Positions 56,634 to 64,000 of a DNA stretch of 64,000 nt are shown here, one piece after another. The DNA is from Paraburkholderia sp. Tr-20389 (GTDB lineage: Bacteria > Pseudomonadota > Gammaproteobacteria > Burkholderiales > Burkholderiaceae), in NCBI RefSeq assembly GCF_017104565.1, contig NZ_JAAGPD010000022.1, positions 62,001 to 126,000 on the forward strand. The letters run 5' to 3'. The translations under genes were made by a program, and so were the position numbers. Each line of letters begins with the position of its first letter. Within the stretch, counting starts at the first letter, position 1. Under the pieces are notes generated by a model. That model saw only the letters and a list, made by a program, of their open reading frames with translations. It was not told where the DNA came from and did no database searches.

Positions 56634-58028
56634 TCATCCTTCCCAGCGCGCCGCGTCGCTGCCGATCGGCGCGGGCGGCCGCGCATAGAACGGGGGCGTC
56701 TCCGACATCCGTTCGGCGGGCGCGGCCGCGCACACCCGCCCAAACGGCGAATCGACTTCGTGCAGACCCTCCTGCACTTCATCGAAGGTGACGTCCGGCG
56801 CGCGCCAGCCGTCCTCGATCTGTCCCATTGATTGCAGCCAGCGGCCCGTCTGCGCCAGCGACAGCCGCACATGCCAGCTGCCGCCCTCCTGCGCGCGCCG
56901 TGCGAGCGCGACCATCGCGCCGAACGCGGCGAGATAGCCCGTCGCGTGGTCGAGCGCCTGACAAGGCAGATGCTTCGGCCCGTCGACGCCCGCCGCACGG
57001 CTCTCCGTGTACGCGATGCCGCTTGCCGACTGCACGAGACTGTCGAAGCCGCGCCGCATCGCCCACGGCCCCGCATGGCCGTATGCCGAGATCGACACGC
57101 AGACGATGCCGGGCCTGACGCGCGCAAGCGTCTCGGGATCGAAGCCGCGCGCGGCGAGCGAGCCGGGGCGATACGCCTGGAGAAACACATCCGCTTCGCT
57201 GGCGAGCGCCTGCAATTGCTCGCGCGCCGCAGGCTCGCGCAGATCGAGCGTCGCGGAGCGCTTGCCACGGCCGTTGTCGATCACGAGCGGTGCGATGTTC
57301 GGCAGATGCGGACCGTTGATCAGCAGCACGTCGGCGCCATGCTGCGCAAGCGCCCGCCCCGCCACCGGACCCGCGATGATGCGCGACAGATCGAGCACGC
57401 GTGTGCCCGTAAGCGGCCGCACTGCCGTACCACGCCCTGGCGCTTCGGGCGGCGCATCGCCGATGCGCTCGATCTCGAACAGCGGCAGGTTCGCAATCGC
57501 CCTCGCCTGATCGAGCGCCGCCCATTCCCGCGGCGAGCGGATCAGCGCGGCGCAGAGGCCGGCGTCGGCGAGCGTCTGGTCGAGCGTTACGCCGTCCCAG
57601 TGGCCGATCGCAGCTGCGACTGCGTCGCGATCGCCGTCGCAGCCGAGCACCTTCAGCACGCCCTGCAGGTGATGCGGAAAGTTCGTGTGCAATTGAATCC
57701 AGCGGCCGTCGCGCGTCGCATAGAAGCCTGTCACGGGATGACGCAACTCCTGCGGCAGACCATCGTTCACACGCAGATAGCGCTCGCTGCGAAACGCGAT
57801 GAGCGCCCGCCGCACGCTCACGTCCACGTGTTGCATGCGGCCCGTGCGCAGCCGGAAGCAATCGGCGGCGGCGAGCGCCATCGCCGCGATCGACGCACTC
57901 GCCAGCGTCCCGACACGAAACACGGACGGCAACGCCGGATCGTTGCCCTCCATCGACACATGTTCGAGCAAGGCCGCATCGCAGCCTGCGATGGACCAGA
58001 GGTGATCGAGAGCGAGCTGGGGCGTCAT
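56634..58028 (-). CDS. CoA-transferase, CaiB/BaiF (class III) family
   Basis: 464 aa. The usual N-terminal block of the family (PLTGTRVLDLSRIIAGPVAGRALAQHGADV, read as LTGTRVLDLSRIIAGP and LAQHGADVLL) begins only near residue 206, followed by YRPGSLAARGFDPE, SISAYGHAGPW and the catalytic Asp region QALDHATGYLAAFGAM (about 366). The first 200 residues resemble the other half of a class III enzyme (TGFYATRDGRWIQLHTNF), so the chain looks circularly permuted relative to CaiB. Divergent from the HTH-citrate synthase gene over 112 bp. Confidence 0.87.
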   Translation of the reverse strand: MTPQLALDHLWSIAGCDAALLEHVSMEGNDPALPSVFRVGTLASASIAAMALAAADCFRLRTGRMQHVDVSVRRALIAFRSERYLRVNDGLPQELRHPVTGFYATRDGRWIQLHTNFPHHLQGVLKVLGCDGDRDAVAAAIGHWDGVTLDQTLADAGLCAALIRSPREWAALDQARAIANLPLFEIERIGDAPPEAPGRGTAVRPLTGTRVLDLSRIIAGPVAGRALAQHGADVLLINGPHLPNIAPLVIDNGRGKRSATLDLREPAAREQLQALASEADVFLQAYRPGSLAARGFDPETLARVRPGIVCVSISAYGHAGPWAMRRGFDSLVQSASGIAYTESRAAGVDGPKHLPCQALDHATGYLAAFGAMVALARRAQEGGSWHVRLSLAQTGRWLQSMGQIEDGWRAPDVTFDEVQEGLHEVDSPFGRVCAAAPAERMSETPPFYARPPAPIGSDAARWEG

Positions 58029-58084
58029 GGCAAGCTTCCTGGAGAAAGAAGACAGGACCCAGTCTAGGATTGCGCCTCGCCATG

Positions 58085-58108
58085 ATCAATCTTGATTTAT
58101 ATAATCAA
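58085..58108. promoter_or_regulatory. Overlapping palindromes in an AT-rich divergent promoter
   Basis: ATCAA-TC-TTGAT (58085-58096) and TTGATT-TATAT-AATCAA (58092-58108) share a half-site. A perfect TATAAT lies inside (58100-58105). The stretch 58082-58120 is strikingly AT-rich for this genome. A likely operator for the divergent CoA-transferase and HTH-citrate synthase genes. Confidence 0.6.
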
Positions 58109-58140
58109 TATATATTCGTTTGTTTGGGTTTCTTCCCGCT

Positions 58141-59373
58141 ATGTCCACTGCGCGTCATCTGTCCGCCGACCAAGCCGCCGCGATGCTCGGCATCAGCGTC
58201 ACGACGCTCTATGCGTATGTCAGCCGGGGCATGCTGCGCTCGGCGCCGGACGCGAACAGCAAGCGCCGCCTCTACGATGAGGACGAAGTGCGCCGCCTTG
58301 CGCGCCGCAAGGAAGACGGCAAGCGCGCGGGCAAGGTCGCGCAGAAGGTGCTGGATTGGGGCGTGCCCGTGCTCGAATCGTCGATCACACTGATCGCGGA
58401 CGGCAAGCTGCTGTATCGCGGGCGCGATGCAATGGAACTCGCGCGCACGGCCACGCTGGAAGAGGTGGCGGCGTTGCTGTGGGAATGCAGCGCGCGGCGC
58501 GTCGCCGACGCGCCCGCCGCGCCGCTTGCTGCTGCTCAATGGTCGGCATGGCTGAAGTTGTGGAGCGACAGCACACCGCTCGACCGCGCGCTCGTGCTGC
58601 TGCCCGCCGCCGCTGCGCAGATGCCGCGCATCTGGGCACTCGGCCGCGATGCGCAACTCGACAATGCGTGTGCGCTGATCCGGCTGCTGGCGGGCGCGAT
58701 GATCTCGGCGGTGCCGTCGAACGATCCGCTGCACAGACAGCTCGCCGGCGCATGGGGCGTGCGCAACCGCGCTCAGATCAATCTGTTGAGAGCGGCGCTC
58801 GTCGCGTGCGCCGACCATGAGCTGAATGCGTCGACGTTCACGGTGCGCTGCATCACGTCGACGGGCACGCATCTGTTCGGCGCGGTGGCGGGCGGGCTCG
58901 CGGCGCTATCGGGGCCGCGGCATGGCGGGGAAACGGCGCGCGTCGCCGCGTTGTTCGACGAAGCCGCACGTGCCGCCGATCTCGACCGCTATCTGGCGAC
59001 GCGCCTCGCGCACCACGAACAGGGCGCGCCGGTGCCGGTGATCTCGGGATTCGGTCATCCGCTGTATCCGGACGGCGATCCGCGCGCGCGGTTGCTGCTG
59101 GATTTGCTTGGAGAATGCGCGCCCAGCCGTTCGCCGCTTGCGGATGTGCAACGGCTAGCGCGCACCGTGCGCGACACGACGGGCGCCGAGCCGACCGTCG
59201 ACTATGCGCTGGCGGCCATCGAGCGCGTGCTCGGTCTGCCCGCCGGCGCGGCTTTCACGCTGTTCGCGGTAGGTCGCGTGACGGGCTGGATTGCGCACGC
59301 GATGGAGCAGACGAACGACGGCCGGCTGATCCGGCCACGTGCGAGGTACATCGGCGCGTATCAGGTGGACTGA
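58141..59373 (+). CDS. Citrate synthase-family protein with N-terminal HTH (MerR/excisionase-like) domain
   Basis: 410 aa from ATG 58141. Residues 1-70 form a helix-turn-helix of MerR/excisionase type (LSADQAAAMLGISVTTLYAYVSRGML, read as AAAMLGISVTTLYAYVSRG; then RRLYDEDEVRRL). Residues about 85-410 are a citrate synthase fold with catalytic residues in place: SGPRHGGE (first His, about 260), GFGHPLYPDGDPRA (second His, about 299) and PTVDYAL (Asp, about 352). So it may be both enzyme and regulator, or a citrate-synthase fold used as acyl-CoA sensor. Neighbour across the operator is a CoA-transferase. Confidence 0.9.
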   Translation: MSTARHLSADQAAAMLGISVTTLYAYVSRGMLRSAPDANSKRRLYDEDEVRRLARRKEDGKRAGKVAQKVLDWGVPVLESSITLIADGKLLYRGRDAMELARTATLEEVAALLWECSARRVADAPAAPLAAAQWSAWLKLWSDSTPLDRALVLLPAAAAQMPRIWALGRDAQLDNACALIRLLAGAMISAVPSNDPLHRQLAGAWGVRNRAQINLLRAALVACADHELNASTFTVRCITSTGTHLFGAVAGGLAALSGPRHGGETARVAALFDEAARAADLDRYLATRLAHHEQGAPVPVISGFGHPLYPDGDPRARLLLDLLGECAPSRSPLADVQRLARTVRDTTGAEPTVDYALAAIERVLGLPAGAAFTLFAVGRVTGWIAHAMEQTNDGRLIRPRARYIGAYQVD

Positions 59374-59399
59374 AAGATTGCTGATTCGCAATCGGCGCT

Positions 59400-59711
59400 T
59401 CAGGCCGTGAGCAGCCAGCGAGGCATCCACGTCCAGCGCGGCGTGCGGCGCCGTTCGACACGCACCGTATCGCCCGCGCCGCTCGTCACCGTCAGCGACA
59501 GCCGCACGCCGTCGCGTCCCGCGCTCAGCCACGCCACTGCGCCGCGCTTCAGTTCGAACGACTCGCCCGCCGCGAGCCAGTAGTCTTCGGCGTCGCCTTC
59601 GACCGTAAGCCAGAGTTCGCCCGCCAGCACGTTCACGGCGAGCGGCTGCGCGACCCGCCAGGCGCTCGCCGGCTCGCCGTGTTCGAGTTCGAAAGTACGG
59701 ATTTCACGCAT
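59400..59711 (-). CDS. DUF2917 family protein
   Basis: 103-aa small cytoplasmic protein of a family seen mostly in Burkholderiales. It reads as a compact beta fold: LAVNVLAGELWLTVEGDAEDYWL, split here as NVLAGELWLTVEGD and DYWLAAGESFEL, then KRGAVAWLSAG. This cupin-like pattern ends in a basic Trp-containing tail (RRTPRWTWMPRW). Function unknown. Divergent from the MocR gene, with shared ACAGT repeats between them. Confidence 0.84.
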   Translation of the reverse strand: MREIRTFELEHGEPASAWRVAQPLAVNVLAGELWLTVEGDAEDYWLAAGESFELKRGAVAWLSAGRDGVRLSLTVTSGAGDTVRVERRRTPRWTWMPRWLLTA

Positions 59712-59767
59712 CGCTTTGCTCCTTGAAGTGCTTTTTCGCTTGCATCCATTATTGGCGTGCGATGATG

Positions 59768-59830
59768 ACTGTCACATGCACAGTGCTGAACAGTTTCAAA
59801 AGAACTGTACAGCCAGAAAACCTGACAGTT
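59768..59830. promoter_or_regulatory. Cluster of ACAGT/ACTGT inverted repeats, candidate MocR operator
   Basis: ACTGT-7 nt-ACAGT (59768-59784), ACAGTT-7 nt-AACTGT (59790-59808) and a single ACAGTT (59825-59830). Two inverted repeats with the same 7-nt spacer and opposite polarity in the divergent DUF2917/MocR promoter region. Confidence 0.55.
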
Positions 59831-59894
59831 GCCGGTGCTTCGACCGTGACAGACCGTGACGACGGCCTGCGGAGCGCCCCGAAGGAGACACCGA

Positions 59895-61307
59895 ATGAAG
59901 CTGGACATCGACCTGAACCGCGAAACCGGCGTGCCGCTGACCGAGCAGATCGTGAGCGGGGTGCAGGAATGGATCCGCTCGCGCACCGCGCATCCCGGTG
60001 CGAAGTTGCCGTCGATCCGCCAGTTCGCCGCCGATAACGACATCAGCCGTTTCCCCGTGATCGAGGCATACGACCGGCTGGTGTCGCTCGGTTATCTGGA
60101 TTCGCGGCCGGGCTCCGGGTTCTACGTGGCGGAGCGGCAGCGCGCGTCGATGAGCGGACAGGGCGCGTCCGACCCGCGTCGCGCCGAGGGCGAATCGGTG
60201 CACATCCTGCAGCAGTTCAATCATCCCGGCGAATCGCTCAAGCTCGGCAGCGGCTTCATCCCCGAAGCCTGGCGCGACATGGACAGTCTCGCGCAGGCGA
60301 TCCGCCACGTGTCGCGCACCGACGGCGCGAGCATGATCGATTACGCGACGCCGCTCGGCAACGCGACGCTGCGCGAACATCTGCAGGCGCGCGTCTCACA
60401 GCTCGGCATCGAAGCGGAGGCCTCGCAGATCCTCATCACGATCGGCGCGAGCCAGGCGATGGACCTGCTGATGCGCTACATGCTCAAGCCCGGCGACACG
60501 ATCTTCGTCGAGGATCCCGGCTACTACAACTTCAACGGCCTGCTGAAACTGCATGGCGTGAATCTCATCGGCATTCCGCGCACGCGCACCGGCCCCGATC
60601 TCGAAGCGATGCAAAAGCAGTTGCAGCAGCATCGGCCGAAGGTGTTCTTCATCAACTCCGTGTTTCACAACCCGACGGGCACGACGATCGCGCCGCCCGT
60701 CTCGTTCCGTCTGCTGCAACTGGCGCGTGAACACAACTTCAAGATCATCGAAGACGACATCTACGCGGACTTCCAGAGCGATCCCACCGACCGCCTCGCG
60801 ACGCTCGACCAGCTCGAACACGTGATCTATATCGGCGGGCTGTCGAAGACCCTGTCGTCGTCGCTGCGCATCGGCTACGTGATTGCGGACCACGCGACCA
60901 TCAAGGATCTCGCCGACATCAAGATGTTGACGAGCATCGGCGGATCGCGCTTTGCGGAAGCCGTGACCGTCGCACTGCTCGAACGCGGGATGTACCGCAA
61001 GCATCTGGACCGGCTGCGGCGGCGCATGCGCGACGCGCTCGGCGCGACCGTGCAGACGCTCGAAATGAGCGGCTGGCAGGTGTTCGAAAATCCGCTCGGC
61101 GGCAAATTCGTGTGGGCGCGCGTGCCGCATATCGACAATGCCGAACGGCTCGTCGAATGCGGTGCGCCGCTCGGCGTGACGGTAGCGCCCGGCAGCTACT
61201 TCCGGCCGAACGGCGAGCCGAGCCCGTGGATCCGCATCAACGCCGCGTTCGCGAACGAGCCGCGTGCGCGGATGTTTTTCGAAGCGGCGGCGGGATTGAA
61301 CGCGTGA
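59895..61307 (+). CDS. MocR-type PLP-dependent transcriptional regulator (GntR HTH + aminotransferase)
   Basis: 470 aa. N-terminal GntR winged helix (LPSIRQFAADNDISRFPVIEAYDRL read as LPSIRQFAADNDISR, about 39-53; GYLDSRPGSGFYV). From about 110 a fold-type I aminotransferase domain with NSVFHNPTGT (about 258), DDIYADF (about 290) and the PLP Lys in GLSKTLSSSLRIGY (about 322). All cofactor residues look intact, so PLP binding is expected. ATG 59895 has GAAGGAGA ahead. Target probably its own promoter and the divergent DUF2917 gene. Confidence 0.92.
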   Translation: MKLDIDLNRETGVPLTEQIVSGVQEWIRSRTAHPGAKLPSIRQFAADNDISRFPVIEAYDRLVSLGYLDSRPGSGFYVAERQRASMSGQGASDPRRAEGESVHILQQFNHPGESLKLGSGFIPEAWRDMDSLAQAIRHVSRTDGASMIDYATPLGNATLREHLQARVSQLGIEAEASQILITIGASQAMDLLMRYMLKPGDTIFVEDPGYYNFNGLLKLHGVNLIGIPRTRTGPDLEAMQKQLQQHRPKVFFINSVFHNPTGTTIAPPVSFRLLQLAREHNFKIIEDDIYADFQSDPTDRLATLDQLEHVIYIGGLSKTLSSSLRIGYVIADHATIKDLADIKMLTSIGGSRFAEAVTVALLERGMYRKHLDRLRRRMRDALGATVQTLEMSGWQVFENPLGGKFVWARVPHIDNAERLVECGAPLGVTVAPGSYFRPNGEPSPWIRINAAFANEPRARMFFEAAAGLNA

Positions 61308-61314
61308 CACGGGC

Positions 61315-61632
61315 TCACTCGCCCATCATGAGCTTCTCATCGTCCTGACGCGCGGCGAATACGCCGAGAAAGGCGATGGTCCCAGCGTCTTCGTCGACCG
61401 CATACGGCAGTACCGTGTTGGCTCCTTAGTGGGTGAGCCGCAAGCCTGGCGCGAGATCGTCGCGCGGCTTTCCCCGGTAAGGGAAGCAGCTCATCGTTTC
61501 GCAGAACTCGAGCACATTTCGTTGATACCGGTCGAGGTGATGCTCAGAAGCGCCCGTCAATTCCATGAAGCTCAAAACACGGTCCAGCGAAACCATGAAT
61601 TCCGGCGAGAAGACAACTGCGTATTGCCTCAT
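61315..61632 (-). pseudogene. ParE/RelE-type toxin gene interrupted by an in-frame stop codon
   Basis: From ATG 61632 the frame gives 68 codons of a ParE-like toxin (YAVVFSPEF, LEFCETMSCFPYRGKPRDDLAPGLRL, read as FPYRGKPRDDLAPGLRL), then TAA at 61428-61426. The same frame continues without shift to 61315 as GANTVLPYAVDEDAGT, IAFLGVFAARQDDEKL, which is the C-terminal half of the family (AYRVDE, ILGVFYGGQDYE). A Tyr codon in the ...LTHY... position becoming TAA would explain it. The full frame is 105 codons, the normal toxin length. Start overlaps the antitoxin stop (ATGA). Confidence 0.8.
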
Positions 61633-61907
61633 GCGGGATGCTTCTTTCGGGCCTTGCGGCGCTCCGCGAGCTGTTTCGATACATCGTCAGCCGACATGGC
61701 GCGCGACGGATCGGCCTTGAGTCGCAGATGCGCGGGCACGACTTCCTTGCGCAGCCATTCTTCGACGGCCTGATCGCGGGCTTTGAGAAGGCGCAAGCCG
61801 TCGCGAATCACTTCGCTATCGTTGTTGTAGTCGCCTCCCTGGCTCCGCTCACGAACGAACTCGAGCAGCTCAGGCGTCAACGTGATGGTCAAACGTGTGC
61901 TTGCCAT
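61629..61907 (-). CDS. ParD-type ribbon-helix-helix antitoxin
   Basis: 92 aa from ATG 61907. N-terminal ribbon-helix-helix (TRLTITLTPELLEFVRERSQGG, read as RLTITLTPELLEF) and ParD-typical YNNDSEVIRDGLRLLKARD (as DSEVIRDGLRLL, about 34-45), then a helical C-terminus that would bind the toxin (basic tail ERRKARKKHP). It precedes the broken toxin gene with a 4-bp overlap. It has a palindromic operator just upstream (61929-61945). Confidence 0.88.
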   Translation of the reverse strand: MASTRLTITLTPELLEFVRERSQGGDYNNDSEVIRDGLRLLKARDQAVEEWLRKEVVPAHLRLKADPSRAMSADDVSKQLAERRKARKKHPA

Positions 61908-61928
61908 GATCGCTCCGCAATCGAAAGT

Positions 61929-61945
61929 GTATGACACTATCATAC
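61929..61945. promoter_or_regulatory. Palindromic operator of the parD gene
   Basis: GTATGA-CACTA-TCATAC, 6-bp arms and 5-nt spacer, 22 bp before the parD start codon. On the minus strand it includes TATGAT, a good -10 box, so antitoxin binding would block its own promoter. Confidence 0.65.
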
Positions 61946-62048
61946 GCCCGCACACCGAGGCGCGGCGCTTGCAATCGCTGAGGCGGAGCACGAACCCCGC
62001 GCTTTTTCCCTAGAATGTGGGCTCTCCCCGCCCAGCCGCCCTGCCTTC

Positions 62049-63518
62049 ATGTCCGAATCGACCGAATCCGCCTCTGCCGCCGCCGGCGACCGCCCCGAAA
62101 AGACCACGCCCACGGCCCGCTCGCTGACGGTGATGCTGTGGATCGTCGCGACCGGCTTCTTCATGCAGACGCTCGATTCGACCATCGTCAACACCGCCCT
62201 GCCCGCGATGGCGCGCAGCCTCGGCGAACTGCCGTTGCGCATGCAATCGGTCGTGATCGCGTATTCGCTGACGATGGCCGTGATGATTCCCGTCTCCGGC
62301 TGGCTCGCGGACAAGCTCGGCACGCGGCGCGTGTTCATGGCCGCGATCCTCGTCTTCACGATCGGCTCGCTGCTCTGCGCGAACGCGCAGACGCTCACGC
62401 AACTCGTGATCTATCGCGTGTTGCAGGGCGTGGGCGGCGCGATGCTGCTGCCCGTCGGCCGGCTTGCCGTGCTGCGCGTATTTCCGGCGGAACGCTACCT
62501 GCCCGCGCTGTCGTTCGTCGCGATTCCGGGGCTGATCGGACCGCTGATCGGCCCGACGCTCGGCGGCTGGCTCGTCAAGATCGCGTCGTGGCACTGGATC
62601 TTCCTGATCAACGTGCCCGTCGGCATCGTGGGCATCATCGCGACGTTCATCTTCATGCCCGACAGCCGTAACCCGGACACCGCGAAGTTCGATATCAAAG
62701 GCTACGTGCTGCTGATCGTCGGCATGGTGTCGATCTCGATGGCGCTCGACGGCCGCACCGAATTCACGATCCAGCACGCGACCGTGCTGATGCTGCTGAT
62801 CCTTTCGCTAGGCTGTTTCGTCGCCTACGGCTTGCACGCGGTGCGGGCCGCCAACCCGATCTTTTCGCTCGACCTGTTCAAGATCCACACGTTCAGCGTC
62901 GGCCTGCTCGGCAATCTGTTCGCGCGCATCGGCAGCGGCGCGATGCCGTATCTCATTCCGCTCCTGTTGCAGGTGAGCCTCGGCTACAGCGCATTCGAGG
63001 CCGGCCTGATGATGCTGCCCGTCGCGGCCGCCGGCATGTCGTCGAAGCGTCTCGTCACGCGGCTCATCATGAAGTACGGCTACCGGCGCGTGCTCGTGTC
63101 GAACACGGTGCTCGTCGGTCTCGCGATGGCGAGCTTCTCGCTGACGAGCGAGCATCAGCCCCTGTGGCTGCGTCTCGTGCAACTCGCGTTCTTCGGCGGC
63201 GTCAACTCGATGCAGTTCACCGCGATGAACACGCTGACACTGAAAGATCTCGGCACGGGCGGCGCGAGCAGCGGCAACAGCCTGTTCTCGCTCGTGCAGA
63301 TGCTCGCGATGAGCCTCGGCGTCACGGTCGCGGGCGCGTTGCTCACCACATTCACCGGCCTCATGCCGCGCGTCACCGCGGCCAACTCGCTGCCCGCCTT
63401 TCACGCGACCTTCCTGTGCGTCGGCCTGATCACCGCGGCGACGTCATGGATCTTCGCGCAACTGTCGGCGGATATCCGGCAGCCCGCGAGACGCGCCGAT
63501 CCGCAGGAGCGCACGTGA
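62049..63518 (+). CDS. MFS multidrug efflux transporter, DHA2 (EmrB/QacA) family
   Basis: 489-aa inner-membrane proton-drug antiporter with about 14 hydrophobic segments. DHA2 hallmarks: FFMQTLDSTIVNTALPAMA (read as QTLDSTIVNTALP, about 40-52, helix 1), motif A GWLADKLGTRRVF (about 84-96), and motif C region GPLIGPTLGGWL (about 165-176) followed by HWIFLINVPVG. N-terminus is short and Glu/Ser-rich, C-terminus basic. No MFP partner or regulator adjoins it, so its substrate and partners are unknown. Confidence 0.93.
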   Translation: MSESTESASAAAGDRPEKTTPTARSLTVMLWIVATGFFMQTLDSTIVNTALPAMARSLGELPLRMQSVVIAYSLTMAVMIPVSGWLADKLGTRRVFMAAILVFTIGSLLCANAQTLTQLVIYRVLQGVGGAMLLPVGRLAVLRVFPAERYLPALSFVAIPGLIGPLIGPTLGGWLVKIASWHWIFLINVPVGIVGIIATFIFMPDSRNPDTAKFDIKGYVLLIVGMVSISMALDGRTEFTIQHATVLMLLILSLGCFVAYGLHAVRAANPIFSLDLFKIHTFSVGLLGNLFARIGSGAMPYLIPLLLQVSLGYSAFEAGLMMLPVAAAGMSSKRLVTRLIMKYGYRRVLVSNTVLVGLAMASFSLTSEHQPLWLRLVQLAFFGGVNSMQFTAMNTLTLKDLGTGGASSGNSLFSLVQMLAMSLGVTVAGALLTTFTGLMPRVTAANSLPAFHATFLCVGLITAATSWIFAQLSADIRQPARRADPQERT

Positions 63519-63787
63519 GCGCGCGCACGCCGGGCACGACGACCGAACGCTAATGGGGCGCGCGGCGCACCATCGATGTGCGCTTCGCCGCTCGCGCGCA
63601 TGACAGCGTCAGCGTTCGCGGCGCACAATTGAAGGCCGGCGCGGCAAACACGGCGCAGTGCAGCCGTCGCAACGATGAACCCTGAAGCGTTTCGTCGTGC
63701 GCATGTTTCTTGCTGCCCTATCCTGTAAACTTGAAACTTTCGCGCCCACGCGCGGCCTGCTTCGCTACTCAACCGATAACCGACACG

Positions 63788-64000
63788 ATGAGCATGATCG
63801 AACTCGATCCTCCCGGCTTCCAGCCTCCACGCCCGATAGCGGGCGATGAAGGCTCGCGCCGCACCGTCCGGTATGGCGGCTACACGGTTTTCAGCGTGTT
63901 TCAGCCGGTTTTCTCGGTTTCGCACCGTCGCGCGATCGGCTATCACGCGTCGCTGCGCGCACACGACGAGAACGGCAAGCAGGTGCCGTCGGGCGAAGTC
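63788..64000 (+). CDS. EAL-domain protein, N-terminal 71 codons only, degenerate EAL motif
   Basis: The gene runs off the window end. The start of an EAL (c-di-GMP phosphodiesterase) fold can be recognised: YTVFSVFQPVFSVSHRRAIGY (read as FSVFQPVFSVSHRRAIGY), where active enzymes continue GYEALLR. Here the equivalent is GYHASLRAHD, so the Glu of EAL that binds Mg2+ is His. This predicts no phosphodiesterase activity and a role as c-di-GMP receptor or other. The N-terminus is Pro-rich. No strong Shine-Dalgarno sequence precedes ATG 63788. Confidence 0.7.
   Translation, partial: MSMIELDPPGFQPPRPIAGDEGSRRTVRYGGYTVFSVFQPVFSVSHRRAIGYHASLRAHDENGKQVPSGEV

Overview
The window reads as a stretch of the main chromosome of a GC-rich betaproteobacterium of the Burkholderia/Paraburkholderia group. 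The basis is the strong G/C bias at third codon positions, gene orders such as livHMGF, fkpB-ispH, rpmB-rpmG, nadA-nadC/nadB, ribF-ileS-lspA-coaBC and clpS-clpA, and protein sequences that look most like that group. Nearly all of it is ordinary housekeeping DNA. I see no prophage, integrase, IS transposase, CRISPR array, rRNA or tRNA gene.

Layout. 1-7 kb: the end of a glycine-betaine/choline ABC importer, an RsuA-type pseudouridine synthase, a 62-aa membrane protein, a reversed SDR protein, a ferredoxin-fused reductase, and an acetylornithine aminotransferase overlapping a GNAT acetyltransferase. The aminotransferase is preceded by what looks like an arginine-codon leader-peptide attenuator. 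6.8-7.4 kb: a 650-bp palindromic dispersed repeat. 7.5-12.6 kb: a complete branched-chain amino acid importer (minus strand). 13-21.5 kb: ispH, fkpB, radC, rpmB-rpmG, nadB facing nadC-nadA, and a fatty-acid desaturase. 21.6-36.1 kb: MscS-type channel, rsmB, purN, ribF, ileS, lspA, coaBC, an LLM flavoenzyme, dut, clpA-clpS and a cold-shock gene. 36.2-38.3 kb: a copper island (multicopper oxidase plus a small Cys/His-rich exported protein). 38.5-44.3 kb: icd, rluE-type synthase, an Asr-like peptide, a DUF192 protein and an elongation factor G copy outside the str operon. 44.4-45.2 kb: the second copy of the dispersed repeat, inverted relative to the first and preceded by six 25-bp tandem repeats.

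From 45.2 kb the content becomes more accessory: cupin, NiCoT nickel/cobalt permease, a full peptide/nickel-type ABC importer with a fused double ATPase, a glycine-rich exported protein, a Rap1a-like exported protein, an aldo/keto reductase, a GntR/UTRA regulator, a CoA-transferase facing away from an HTH-citrate synthase fusion across an AT-rich palindromic operator, DUF2917 facing away from a MocR regulator across a cluster of ACAGT half-sites, a ParD antitoxin whose ParE partner carries an in-frame stop, a DHA2 efflux pump, and the first 71 codons of a protein with a degenerate EAL domain.

No wholly new multi-gene system is evident. The items most worth a second look are the candidate Arg attenuator (4838-5012), the paired palindromic repeats (6781-7430 and 44524-45166), the HTH-citrate synthase/CoA-transferase divergon (56634-59373) and the broken ParE toxin (61315-61632). 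All calls come from reading the sequence; no database search was run.
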